Of a DNA stretch of 64,000 nt, positions 46,686-54,818 are shown in pieces (position 1 is the first letter of the stretch; the number at the start of each line of letters is the position of its first letter). The notes beneath the pieces were generated by a model. The model worked only from the letters and a program-made list of their open reading frames with translations, did no database searches and was not told where the DNA came from. The position numbers were made by a program, and so were the translations under genes. Origin of the DNA: Pedobacter sp. ASV28 (GTDB lineage Bacteria > Bacteroidota > Bacteroidia > Sphingobacteriales > Sphingobacteriaceae); contig NZ_JAELTN010000002.1 of the NCBI RefSeq assembly GCF_016428855.1, positions 62,001 to 126,000 of the forward strand, in the 5' to 3' direction.

Positions 46686-46737
46686 AATGTTATCTCTACA
46701 AATATAGTAGAAATGTTATCTCTACAAATATAGTAGA
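46686..46737. repeat. Perfect 26-bp tandem duplication in the sodA promoter region
   Basis: Two identical, abutting 26-base copies (46686-46711, 46712-46737), each containing a minus-strand -7 box (TATATTTG). The second copy runs into a GATA that completes the dyad. Confidence 0.93.
46699..46728 (-). promoter_or_regulatory. sodA promoter
   Basis: On the minus strand, TTTG (46728-46725) from the distal repeat copy and TATATTTG (46706-46699) from the proximal copy are 18 bases apart, the same spacing as the OmpA promoter. The predicted leader before the ATG at 46662 is about 30 bases. Confidence 0.7.
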
Positions 46738-46741
46738 GATA
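46717..46741. promoter_or_regulatory. Putative operator: 9-bp dyad around the distal -7-like box
   Basis: TATCTCTAC (46717-46725) and GTAGAGATA (46733-46741) are perfect complements with a 7-base centre. The proximal copy retains only TCTAC/GTAGA. CTAC-N7-GTAG recalls operators of BlaI/MecI/CopY-type repressors, a resemblance only. Confidence 0.5.
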
Positions 46742-46771
46742 GGTTAAGTTTTATTCAATTGTTTGTCAACT

Positions 46772-47245
46772 TTATTTCCGTTTGTTGGCAAAAAAGGTAG
46801 TCATCAAACTACCGCATTCCGCACTCAAAACGCCCCCTTTTAACAACGTTTTTGGATGTAAAAGGTTTTCTCCGATTTTCGTAAATCCACGTTTTTCTTC
46901 TTTGGCACCATACACCACCCGGCTAATCTGCGTCCAATAACTGGCCCCCGCACACATTACACAAGGCTCTATGGTAACATAAAGCGTACAATCCTTAAGA
47001 TATTTACCCCCCAATGTCTGTGCGGCTGCCGTAAAGGCCTGCATCTCTGCATGTGCAGTTACGTCATTCAGTTGCTCGGTAAGATTATAACCCCTTCCCA
47101 CAACCTTGCCTTTACAAACCACTATAGCCCCAATAGGGATTTCATCTGCCTCAAAGGCCTTTCTTGCTTCATTCAAAGCTAAGCGCATAAAATGCTCGTC
47201 TTCTTGTTCTGGATTGGTGTTTTCTTCGAAACTATAAAAGCTCAT
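46772..47245 (-). CDS. tadA: tRNA-specific adenosine deaminase
   Basis: 157 residues from the ATG at 47245; an upstream TTG adds 11 residues of leader. The zinc site is H-A-E-M-Q and P-C-V-M-C-A-G, and the fold is cytidine deaminase-like. TadA makes inosine at position 34 of tRNA-Arg(ACG). Nucleoside or guanine deaminases share these motifs, so the family call is firmer than the substrate. A pyrimidine-rich leader lies directly upstream. Confidence 0.9.
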   Translation of the reverse strand: MSFYSFEENTNPEQEDEHFMRLALNEARKAFEADEIPIGAIVVCKGKVVGRGYNLTEQLNDVTAHAEMQAFTAAAQTLGGKYLKDCTLYVTIEPCVMCAGASYWTQISRVVYGAKEEKRGFTKIGENLLHPKTLLKGGVLSAECGSLMTTFFANKRK

Positions 47246-47335
47246 TTTTTTCAATTTGAAATAAAGAACAAGGAGCAAAGAATAAAGATATTGGTTGCCA
47301 TTCTTGTCGTTTATCTTTGTTCTTTCATCCTTAAT

Positions 47336-47671
47336 CTAAATTAACTTACTACCATTTGGTACTTTTTGTGCTACACTGCTTAAAACAATATCGCCATTTT
47401 CATCGGCAAAACCAGTAACCAAGAACTCGCTTATGAATTTTCCGATCTGTTTTTTGGGAAAATTAACCACGCCTATAATCTGTCTGCCGATCAGGCTATC
47501 CAAAGTATAATGCTTTGTAATCTGAGCACTGCTCATCTTCGTTCCAAGTTCTCCAAAATCTACCTTTACCTTATAGGCGGGTTTGCGGGCTTCAGGATAT
47601 TCAAAGGCTTCAATGATCGTTCCTACCCTGAGTTCTACTTTTTCAAAGTCGTTCCAACTAATTTCTTCCAT
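47336..47671 (-). CDS. csaA: CsaA-like tRNA-binding protein
   Basis: 111 residues, a single EMAP-II/Trbp111 OB-fold domain: W-N-D-F-E-K-V-E-L-R-V-G-T-I and the late Q-I-I-G-V-V-N-F-P segment. CsaA homologues bind tRNA non-specifically and have reported chaperone activity. A minus-strand TACTTTTG -7 box (47683-47676) ends four bases before the ATG, which predicts a leaderless transcript. Divergent from the rlmI-like gene. Confidence 0.9.
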   Translation of the reverse strand: MEEISWNDFEKVELRVGTIIEAFEYPEARKPAYKVKVDFGELGTKMSSAQITKHYTLDSLIGRQIIGVVNFPKKQIGKFISEFLVTGFADENGDIVLSSVAQKVPNGSKLI

Positions 47672-47675
47672 AGCC

Positions 47676-47683
47676 CAAAAGTA
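47676..47683 (-). promoter_or_regulatory. -7 box four bases before the csaA ATG
   Basis: TACTTTTG on the minus strand matches TAnnTTTG. No convincing -33 element was found at 18-20 bases. Confidence 0.4.
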
Positions 47684-47750
47684 AGGTTTTTAGTTGTTCA
47701 GCTTTTTAATTGATTGAAAAAAGTTGTATTGGCGTTAGCCATCTTTCACC

Positions 47751-47781
47751 TTTGTTCCTTAGTCCCTGTTCCCTATCTTTG
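47751..47781 (+). promoter_or_regulatory. Promoter of the RlmI-like gene
   Basis: TTTG (47751-47754) and TATCTTTG (47774-47781) are separated by 19 bases. The -7 box ends four bases before the ATG at 47786, so the start site is expected at or next to the A of ATG. Confidence 0.6.
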
Positions 47782-47785
47782 TTGC

Positions 47786-48973
47786 ATGTTAGAAATCAAG
47801 CTAAAAAAAGGAAAAGAGAAAGCGGTGCATCAACGTCATCCTTGGGTATTTTCTGGTGCATTAGATAAAATAATGGGTAAACCCGAGAATGGTGAGGTGG
47901 TAAAAGTGATCAGTGCCAACAATGAATTTTTAGCTTATGGCTATTTTAATGGCCAATCTCGCGTGGCGGTGCGGTTAATAGAATGGGAAGAAGGTCAAGA
48001 AATTGACGCTGCTTGGTATGAGCACAAGATATCTGCAGCTGTTAATGCCAGGGCCCGCTTGTTAAAAAACAAAGACACTGATGCTTATCGTTTGATTTTT
48101 AGCGAAGCCGATTTCCTGCCGGGGCTAATCGTAGATCAGTACGCCAATTTCTTATCTGTACAGATCTTAAGTGCGGGTATTGAAAAGGCCAAAGCCATAG
48201 TGATCGACATTTTGGTCAAACTTTTGAATCCAAAAGGAATATTCGATCGTAGCGATGCCACGGCACGTACACATGAAGGTATAACAGCAGAAAATGGGCT
48301 ACTCTGGGGAGAAACTCCCGCGGCATTCATTGCCGTAAAAGAAAATGGCATCACCTACCATATCAACATTGCCGAAGGTCAGAAATCTGGCTTCTATTGC
48401 GATCAGCGTGATAACCGAAGTATCCTGGCCGCCTATACAGCAGGAAAATCTGTTTTAGATTGCTTTAGTTATAGCGGTGGCTTCAGCCTGAATGCCCTTG
48501 CTCAAGGCGCAGCACAGGTAACCAGTGTAGATAGTTCTCCATTGGCCATAGAAACACTGAAACAGAATATCGCTCTGAATGAGTTTGATGAAACCAAACA
48601 TATCGCTATACAAAGTGATGTGAACAAACAGTTGCGCCAATTTAACGATGAAGGAAAAAAGTTTGACATAGTAATATTGGATCCTCCTAAATACGCCCCT
48701 TCACGTTCAGCCCTAGATCGGGCAGCAAGAGCATACAAAGACCTAAATCGTAGGGGTTTGATGTTATTGGAAAGCGGTGGCCTGTTGGCTACATTCTCCT
48801 GCTCTGGGGCTGTAGATATCGAAACTTTCAAACAGATTATTGCCTGGGCTGCTTTAGATGCCGGAAAAGAAGTACAGATCATCAAACAATTTTGCCAGCC
48901 AGAAGATCATCCTGTAAGGCTATCTTTTCCTGAAGGGGAGTATTTGAAAGGGCTCTTATTAAGGGTGGTCTAA
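47786..48973 (+). CDS. rlmI: RlmI-like 23S rRNA m5C methyltransferase
   Basis: 395 residues from the ATG at 47786; a TTG 72 bases upstream only translates the pyrimidine-rich leader. It has an N-terminal PUA-like RNA-binding domain (to about 70) with H-P-W-V-F-S-G-A and a C-terminal Rossmann methyltransferase with V-L-D-C-F-S-Y-S-G-G-F-S (about 225-236) and D-P-P-K-Y-A (about 300). The family methylates C1962 in E. coli 23S rRNA. Symbol by homology. Confidence 0.9.
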   Translation: MLEIKLKKGKEKAVHQRHPWVFSGALDKIMGKPENGEVVKVISANNEFLAYGYFNGQSRVAVRLIEWEEGQEIDAAWYEHKISAAVNARARLLKNKDTDAYRLIFSEADFLPGLIVDQYANFLSVQILSAGIEKAKAIVIDILVKLLNPKGIFDRSDATARTHEGITAENGLLWGETPAAFIAVKENGITYHINIAEGQKSGFYCDQRDNRSILAAYTAGKSVLDCFSYSGGFSLNALAQGAAQVTSVDSSPLAIETLKQNIALNEFDETKHIAIQSDVNKQLRQFNDEGKKFDIVILDPPKYAPSRSALDRAARAYKDLNRRGLMLLESGGLLATFSCSGAVDIETFKQIIAWAALDAGKEVQIIKQFCQPEDHPVRLSFPEGEYLKGLLLRVV

Positions 48974-49051
48974 TTATAGCTATTGGCAGCTTCACTAAAG
49001 GATTGTTAAATCACATATTTTTAGCTAATTTGAAGCAATAAAAACAGAGCC

Positions 49052-49951
49052 ATGCTGATTGTAAAGAACATTAAACTAAGTAGGATAATTATCAATACCT
49101 GGTATGTAGATTTAATTATGATCGCATCCTGTATGGGCGCCTACTTCGTTCGCGAATACCTTATCGCCTATCATTTCTCCATTCCTACCATTATTCCTAC
49201 TGTATTGGGTACGGCCATTGCTTTTTTCATTGGTTTCAATAACAACCAGGCTTATGACAGATGGTGGGAAGCCAGAAAAGTATGGGGTGGCCTAGTAAAT
49301 GATTCGCGATCATATGCCCGTAGTTTACTTAGTTATGTGCCACCAAGTGAAGACAATGACAAAATAGTAACACGGATGATTCGTCGCCATATTGCCTTTT
49401 TATATGCGCTAAAGGCAAATTTGAGAGGTACCGTTGACTTAATCTATGTAAAATACCTCAGCGAAGAGGAAAGACGGGCGGTAGAAACACAGGCCAATAT
49501 TCATAATGCCATTTTACATAAACAGGCCGACGATTTGGAAAAACTATACCATACCCAGCAAATAGATGGTTTTAAGTTTATGGCCATTAATGAGTTGCTC
49601 ACTAAATTTAGCGATGGCATGGGCATGAGCGAACGAATCAGAAACACTGTATTTCCAACCACCTACAGTTACCTGACCAAGGTTTTTATATGGCTTTTCG
49701 TCGTAACCTTTACTTTGGTCATCAGCCAGGAAATGGGAATTTGGTCTATTTTTATGGGCTGGATGATCGGTTTTGTTTTTGTCTCCACCCAAATCAACGG
49801 CATGAATCTTGTCGACCCCTTTGAAAACAATGTGGCTGGAATACCATTAAATCAAATTACAAGAACCATAGAGATTAATCTTTTGCAAATGATAGGGGAA
49901 GAAAATACCCCTCCACCAATTACCCCCATTAATGACGAATATGTGCTGTAA
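49052..49951 (+). CDS. Bestrophin-family anion channel
   Basis: 299 residues with about four membrane helices. The family motif N-N-Q-A-Y-D-R-W-W-E-A-R-K-V-W-G near residue 65-80 and a C-terminal D-P-F-E-N sequence are present. Bacterial bestrophins form pentameric channels for anions or cations; the ion is not predictable. Monocistronic; closed by a perfect palindromic terminator at 50021. Confidence 0.9.
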   Translation: MLIVKNIKLSRIIINTWYVDLIMIASCMGAYFVREYLIAYHFSIPTIIPTVLGTAIAFFIGFNNNQAYDRWWEARKVWGGLVNDSRSYARSLLSYVPPSEDNDKIVTRMIRRHIAFLYALKANLRGTVDLIYVKYLSEEERRAVETQANIHNAILHKQADDLEKLYHTQQIDGFKFMAINELLTKFSDGMGMSERIRNTVFPTTYSYLTKVFIWLFVVTFTLVISQEMGIWSIFMGWMIGFVFVSTQINGMNLVDPFENNVAGIPLNQITRTIEINLLQMIGEENTPPPITPINDEYVL

Positions 49952-50020
49952 TGAGCTCTTATGAGGTTTTAAATTAATAGCACATCAAAAGCTAAACTTC
50001 GTAAGCTTAGCGTCTCATTA

Positions 50021-50054
50021 AGAAGCCCCAACGAAAATTTTCGTTGGGGCTTCT
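50021..50054. terminator. Perfect 34-bp palindromic terminator
   Basis: The 34-base palindrome has its axis between 50037 and 50038 (AGAAGCCCCAACGAAAA and its complement). It lies between convergent ends at 49951 (+) and 50069 (-). Either strand gives a 15-bp or longer stem. Confidence 0.88.
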
Positions 50055-50068
50055 TATAGGTAGCGTTT

Positions 50069-50320
50069 TTAAAGCTCTTCTGATTTGGTAGGTAAATTAT
50101 CAAACTCTCCATCTAGGGCATATTTGCCAAAAATGACCAGTCCTGCTGCAATTGGAATAAAAATCAATAAAATAATTCCCCATTGTAGGGCGGTATTGGT
50201 TTGATTAATTCCGGCAGGTGCCGCATTGATCTTATCCCAAGCTTGCCAGAACATAAATATGGTAGAAAGTGGACCTAAAATGATCCATACTAATCCTAAA
50301 ATTCTTTTTAATGCCTTCAT
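50069..50320 (-). CDS. Small two-helix membrane protein, partner of the MHS transporter
   Basis: 83 residues with two hydrophobic helices (about 6-28 and 45-70) and the short acidic end D-N-L-P-T-K-S-E-E-L. I do not recognise a named family. It starts four bases after the transporter stop, so it is probably co-expressed and could be an accessory subunit (inference). Confidence 0.8.
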   Translation of the reverse strand: MKALKRILGLVWIILGPLSTIFMFWQAWDKINAAPAGINQTNTALQWGIILLIFIPIAAGLVIFGKYALDGEFDNLPTKSEEL

Positions 50321-50324
50321 GATA

Positions 50325-51854
50325 TTAATCGTTTACGTTTTCGTCTCTTTTGTTGGATAAATAAACCGTGCCTATTACAAAACACAGGGCGGCGATCCCT
50401 ATAGGGTACCATAATCCAGATAGTGGGGTAGAACCTTTAAAGCTGGCAATAAGGGTAGCCACAAAAGGAACCAGGCCACCAAACACACCATTGCCAATAT
50501 GGTAAGGTAGCGACATAGAAGTGTAGCGTATTTTAGTTGGAAAAAGTTCCACTAAAAATGCAGCTATTGGTCCATACACCATGGTAACCAGCAGTACCTG
50601 AAAGAAAATCAATCCTACAAAAACCCAAAAATCGTTACTTGCCAGTTTTTTATCCTTATAGAGCACCGCTGAATGTCCAATGGACTTTCCTACTGCGGCG
50701 TATACCGTGTCTACGCTTACCTTATTAAAGGAGGCTCCTGTTAACAAATTTATTTTTGTGGTAGTGGTCAGTAAACTGTCTCCATTTTCGTGAAGCTGTG
50801 TTTTGGTCATCACTGGAAGCGCTATTTCTTTGATATCGCTTTGCGCTACCTTACTCATATCCGTTCTATCCAAGAATTCCTGATAAATAGGGCGATAAAA
50901 GATGATGCCCAGCAACATGCCTGTTAACATGATCCACTTGCGGCCAACCTTATCGCTCCAAGCGCCAAATACCACAAAAAACGGCGTGGCAAAAGCAATT
51001 CCCCAAAGTAACATATACCTAGAGTCGTTAAAGTCTACATGACAAGTGTTTTCAATAAATGATTGTGCGTAGAACTGACCGGTGTACCAAACCACACCTT
51101 GCCCCATGGTCGCACCAAAAAGTGCCAGTAATACCATTTTGAAATTGGCCTTTTTACTAAAGCTTTCTTTCAAAGGATTTTTAGAAATATTGCCTTCACT
51201 TTTTAGTTTACTAAACATTGGCGATTCGTGCATCTTCATACGAATGTACACCGATACCAAAATCAGTACGATAGATAGTAAGAAAGGTACTCTCCAGCCC
51301 CAATCTGCAAATTCTGCTGCGCCAATCATATTTTTGGTCAATACAATAACCCCTAAAGAGAGAAATAACCCTAAAGTGGCAGTAGTTTGGATCCAACTGG
51401 TAAAAAAGCCTCTTTTACCTTTTGGAGCATGCTCCGCTACATAGGTTGCCGCGCCACCGTACTCACCACCAAGGGCCAAACCCTGTATCAATCTTAAAAT
51501 TAAGACCAATATTGGGGCGGCATAGCCAATGCTCGAATAAGACGGGATTAGTCCGATAAGGAAAGTCGATCCTCCCATGAGTACTAAGGTAAGCAAGAAC
51601 GTATATTTACGCCCAATTAAATCGCCTAAGCGTCCAAATACCAATGCCCCAAAAGGTCTAACAATAAAACCTGCGGCAAAAATGGCTAAGGTATTGATTA
51701 GTGCAGAAGCACCTGCATCGGCAGGGAAAAGTTGAGATCCGATAATGGTAGCTAAACTACCAAAGATGTAGAAGTCGTACCATTCTATAAGCGTCCCCAA
51801 AGAGGACGCTCCAATTACTTTAAAAATGTTGTTTGATTTAGTTTCTGGGTTCAT
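50325..51854 (-). CDS. MFS transporter, metabolite:proton symporter (MHS) family
   Basis: 509 residues with 12 helices. The G-T-L-I-E-W-Y-D-F-Y-I-F-G opening and F-G-R-L-G-D-L-I-G-R-K between helices 2 and 3 are MHS signatures (ShiA, KgtP, ProP relatives that import dicarboxylates, shikimate or osmolytes). An insert of about 80 residues (about 340-420) between later helices, rich in polar residues, makes it longer than the usual 430-450. Transcribed with the following 83-residue protein gene. Confidence 0.92.
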   Translation of the reverse strand: MNPETKSNNIFKVIGASSLGTLIEWYDFYIFGSLATIIGSQLFPADAGASALINTLAIFAAGFIVRPFGALVFGRLGDLIGRKYTFLLTLVLMGGSTFLIGLIPSYSSIGYAAPILVLILRLIQGLALGGEYGGAATYVAEHAPKGKRGFFTSWIQTTATLGLFLSLGVIVLTKNMIGAAEFADWGWRVPFLLSIVLILVSVYIRMKMHESPMFSKLKSEGNISKNPLKESFSKKANFKMVLLALFGATMGQGVVWYTGQFYAQSFIENTCHVDFNDSRYMLLWGIAFATPFFVVFGAWSDKVGRKWIMLTGMLLGIIFYRPIYQEFLDRTDMSKVAQSDIKEIALPVMTKTQLHENGDSLLTTTTKINLLTGASFNKVSVDTVYAAVGKSIGHSAVLYKDKKLASNDFWVFVGLIFFQVLLVTMVYGPIAAFLVELFPTKIRYTSMSLPYHIGNGVFGGLVPFVATLIASFKGSTPLSGLWYPIGIAALCFVIGTVYLSNKRDENVND

Positions 51855-51932
51855 ATTAGGTTTTGGTTCAAATACTAAAACTAGTTGATTAAACCCTAAA
51901 AAACAACATTTTACGAAAAATAGGCTAAGATA

Positions 51933-52694
51933 CTATATAAACATCCCTCCAGATACTTCAAGCCTTTGCGCATTTATCCAGCGACCTTCTTCCGAACATA
52001 AAAATGCAACCACTCCGCCAATATCGTCAGGTAAGCCTGCTCTGCCAAGTGCAGTATTAGAGGCAATAATAGAATTTACCTGGTCATTATCCCTAACGAC
52101 TCCACCGCCAAAGTCGGTTTCTATGGCTCCCGGTGCAATGGCATTCACCGCAATCTGCCTTGCACCCAGTTCTTTTGCCAAATATTTGGTGAGCACTTCT
52201 ATAGCACCTTTCAGCGCAGCATAAGCGCTATAGCCTGGCATTGAAAAACGGGTTAAACCTGTAGAAACATTAATTATCCTTCCTCCATTAGCTAAAATCG
52301 CTAACGTTTTTTGGATAAGAAAGTACACTCCCTTAAAGTGGATATTGGTTAAAAGATCAAACTGCTCTTCTGTAGTTTCTGTAAAGGGTGTATTAATTCC
52401 AATACCTGCATTGTTTACCAAAAAATCAAAATTCTGGCGTTGCCATTTGTCATTTAACAAAGTATTTAGCTGGCCAACGAAATCATCGAAAGTTTTGATC
52501 TTCGATACGTCCAATTGTAATGCGGCTCCTTTTTGTCCCAAAGCCTCGATGGCAGCCACTACTTCTTCTGCCTCTTCTTTTTTGCTATTGTAGGTAATAA
52601 TGACATCGTTCCCCTTTTGGGCGAGTGCTAAGGCCATGTTTCTTCCCAAACCACGGCTGGCGCCAGTTACTAATGCTATTTTTTGAGTTTTCAT
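51933..52694 (-). CDS. Short-chain dehydrogenase/reductase (SDR)
   Basis: 253 residues from the ATG at 52694 (M-K-T-Q-K-I-A-L-V-T-G); a TTG upstream adds 12 residues. It shows T-G-A-S-R-G-L-G (NADPH binding), N-N-A-G-I-G, catalytic Ser in N-V-S-T-G and Y-S-A-Y-A-A-L-K (YxxxK). Classical SDRs oxidise or reduce alcohols and ketones; the substrate is not identifiable. It is followed by the MHS transporter 78 bases on, and preceded by an AraC-type regulator 91 bases away on the same strand. Confidence 0.92.
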   Translation of the reverse strand: MKTQKIALVTGASRGLGRNMALALAQKGNDVIITYNSKKEEAEEVVAAIEALGQKGAALQLDVSKIKTFDDFVGQLNTLLNDKWQRQNFDFLVNNAGIGINTPFTETTEEQFDLLTNIHFKGVYFLIQKTLAILANGGRIINVSTGLTRFSMPGYSAYAALKGAIEVLTKYLAKELGARQIAVNAIAPGAIETDFGGGVVRDNDQVNSIIASNTALGRAGLPDDIGGVVAFLCSEEGRWINAQRLEVSGGMFI

Positions 52695-52785
52695 GTTTTT
52701 TGCTTTAAGATTATATACAAATATCACCACTTATACCACCATAAAAATGGTGACAGTTTAAGATTCTATGAGGGCTAAAAAATAC

Positions 52786-53160
52786 TTAACTCAATTGTTT
52801 ACGATATTGTTTTGGGGTAATGCCCTCAAAAGATTTAAAAAATTTAGTAAAATTGGTCGGTTCGTTAAAAGTAAGCCGATAGCTGATTTCATGAATTGGT
52901 TTTTGCGTATTTACCAACATTTTTCGGGCTTCTTGCAATATGCGTTGCTCTGCAAAATGACAAGGAGAATAACCTGTGCTTAGTTTTATGGTATTGCTAA
53001 AGTGGGTGGGGTGAATAAACAACAATGCTGCAAAATCTTTGATATGGTACATCCTATCTATTTTTCCAGTTAAAATATCTTCAACATGTTGATCCAACAA
53101 GTTGAAAAAGTCTTGAGTAATCTCGTCCTTACGGGATAATAGTTTTTTAGGGATTGCCAT
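52786..53160 (-). CDS. AraC-type transcriptional regulator (DNA-binding domain only)
   Basis: 124 residues carrying essentially only the two helix-turn-helix motifs of AraC, ending N-F-T-K-F-F-K-S-F-E-G-I-T-P-K-Q-Y-R-K. There is no ligand-binding domain, so it may be truncated relative to full-length AraC proteins or act as a MarA/SoxS-like small activator. It probably controls the adjacent SDR gene (inference). Confidence 0.88.
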   Translation of the reverse strand: MAIPKKLLSRKDEITQDFFNLLDQHVEDILTGKIDRMYHIKDFAALLFIHPTHFSNTIKLSTGYSPCHFAEQRILQEARKMLVNTQKPIHEISYRLTFNEPTNFTKFFKSFEGITPKQYRKQLS

Positions 53161-53321
53161 TAAGCTAATTTAGCAATACTATAGTTATGATACCATTTAG
53201 GTAATGTCATAATTTATAGCCCTTTAATAAATTAAGTCTTATCACAGTTTCTCTTTCAGCAGACTACCTAAAGGGTATACCTCTTAGAGATACTTCTCTT
53301 CAACAAAAGGGATTTAACTGC

Positions 53322-54749
53322 TTATTTCAAGAATTTCTTCTTCAACAGTTGATTTCTAATATGTAATGTAGCGATAAAAATACCTTGATTTGAATCTGAC
53401 ATATTTAGGGATAAATGATTGGCCCCCTTATTTAGGGAAACCGCTTGTTCTAAAACTTTTTTTCCGCTTATGTTATAAATGGTCAATTGTGCCTCAGAGG
53501 TATGGTCTGCGGTAATACCAATGTTTATATTGGATGAATTAGGTGCTGAGTATATTTCCATCGCTAAATTGCCTAAACCCATATTTACGGAAACAGGATC
53601 GGTTAATGTGGCTTTTCCATCAAAATCTATCTGGTTTAAGCGATAATAGTTTAAACCATTCACCGGATTATCATCCGTAAAATAATAATGTAACAGGTGT
53701 TCGCTATTCCCTGCACCATTTATTTTGGCTATATTTTTGAATTGGATCCCATCTGTTGATCTTTGAACTTCAAAATAGGCATTGTTCAGCTCTGATGCCG
53801 TATTCCATTTCAAAAGCACCGAGGCAGCTTGTTTCTGGGCAACAAACGAAGCAAGTGAGATTGGCATAACCGCTTCCGGTAGAAAATCTGAGTAGACAAA
53901 ATCATCTAAAAAAGTAACCGCATTAGTGGTTGAAGATTTGGAGTTAAAAGCAAATGCATTTAGGTTTAATGAAGCCCCCAGTACACCAGCTCCAAAATCT
54001 GTAACACCTGTAGCAGAAAACAGTTGGGTACCATCAACCCAGACCTGCCATTTACCAGCCCCGATATGACAGTTGGCCGAATTTTTTGAATAAATCTTTG
54101 CCAATGTGGTATTATTACCATACACTTCAATGGTATGTTCGCTATTTGGAGTAAAACCGGCTATTACTGGATTTAATGCCTCACTTATTGATGTTGTAGA
54201 ATTATTTGAGGTCGTATTTAAAAAGAAACTAAAGCTATGTTTCGTTGCCCCTAAGTTCCATTGCATGGAGGCAAATCCCCCATCAACCATACCGCTTCCA
54301 TTGCTATAAAAGGCTCCGCCATCATTATTCCCTATCGAAAATATTTGTTCGCCATTGGTTCCCGCATCAAACCTTATCTTATAGCTCAAGCTCATTACCT
54401 TAGATGTGGAAGGAATATTATAAACGGAAAATTTATTACTTGAGGTTGATGTGGGCGCAGTGATTTTCAAACGAGCAGCCGACCCAATGGTCGCTCCCGT
54501 ATTTGCTAATTCAAATTTGCCCGAGCTAGGTGAACTCATCCTAAACCTCACCACCTGCGCCGGGATTGATGAAGGGCTGGGACTTGGTATATCCAAATTG
54601 GGACTTTGGGAAACGGTAGATTCTATTGCTCCATTGGCCGCAATGACAAAAGTTCCCGTATTTGTACCGAAATCTAATGTCCAAGTAGTTTGGGCAACGC
54701 AAATTACCGTAAAAACCAGTAGTGATAAAGTGGTCAACAATTTTTTCAT
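53322..54749 (-). CDS. T9SS-sorted secreted protein with lectin-like domain
   Basis: 475 residues: a signal peptide (V-I-C-V-A-Q), a beta-sandwich with the composition of a concanavalin A-like domain (about 20-290), an FN3-like segment with L-K-W-N-T-A-S-E-L-N-N-A-Y-F-E-V-Q-R-S, and a C-terminal type A sorting domain (A-Q-L-T-I-Y-N-I-S-G-K-K-V-L to N-Q-L-L-K-K-K-F-L-K). It is exported through the type IX system and attached to the cell surface. It closes a gene block with a lamin-tail lipoprotein, two porins, an esterase and a dicarboxylate symporter. Confidence 0.85.
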   Translation of the reverse strand: MKKLLTTLSLLVFTVICVAQTTWTLDFGTNTGTFVIAANGAIESTVSQSPNLDIPSPSPSSIPAQVVRFRMSSPSSGKFELANTGATIGSAARLKITAPTSTSSNKFSVYNIPSTSKVMSLSYKIRFDAGTNGEQIFSIGNNDGGAFYSNGSGMVDGGFASMQWNLGATKHSFSFFLNTTSNNSTTSISEALNPVIAGFTPNSEHTIEVYGNNTTLAKIYSKNSANCHIGAGKWQVWVDGTQLFSATGVTDFGAGVLGASLNLNAFAFNSKSSTTNAVTFLDDFVYSDFLPEAVMPISLASFVAQKQAASVLLKWNTASELNNAYFEVQRSTDGIQFKNIAKINGAGNSEHLLHYYFTDDNPVNGLNYYRLNQIDFDGKATLTDPVSVNMGLGNLAMEIYSAPNSSNINIGITADHTSEAQLTIYNISGKKVLEQAVSLNKGANHLSLNMSDSNQGIFIATLHIRNQLLKKKFLK

Positions 54750-54818
54750 CTCAATTCGTTTTGGGTTGGTTAATAGGATTTTTCGTCATGGCTTCGTACC
54801 TCGAAATGACGTCTTAAA

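Noticed and set aside
46686..46737. Two-copy 26-bp repeat as a minimal CRISPR array
   Set aside because: The copies are directly abutting without spacers, and no cas gene is present.
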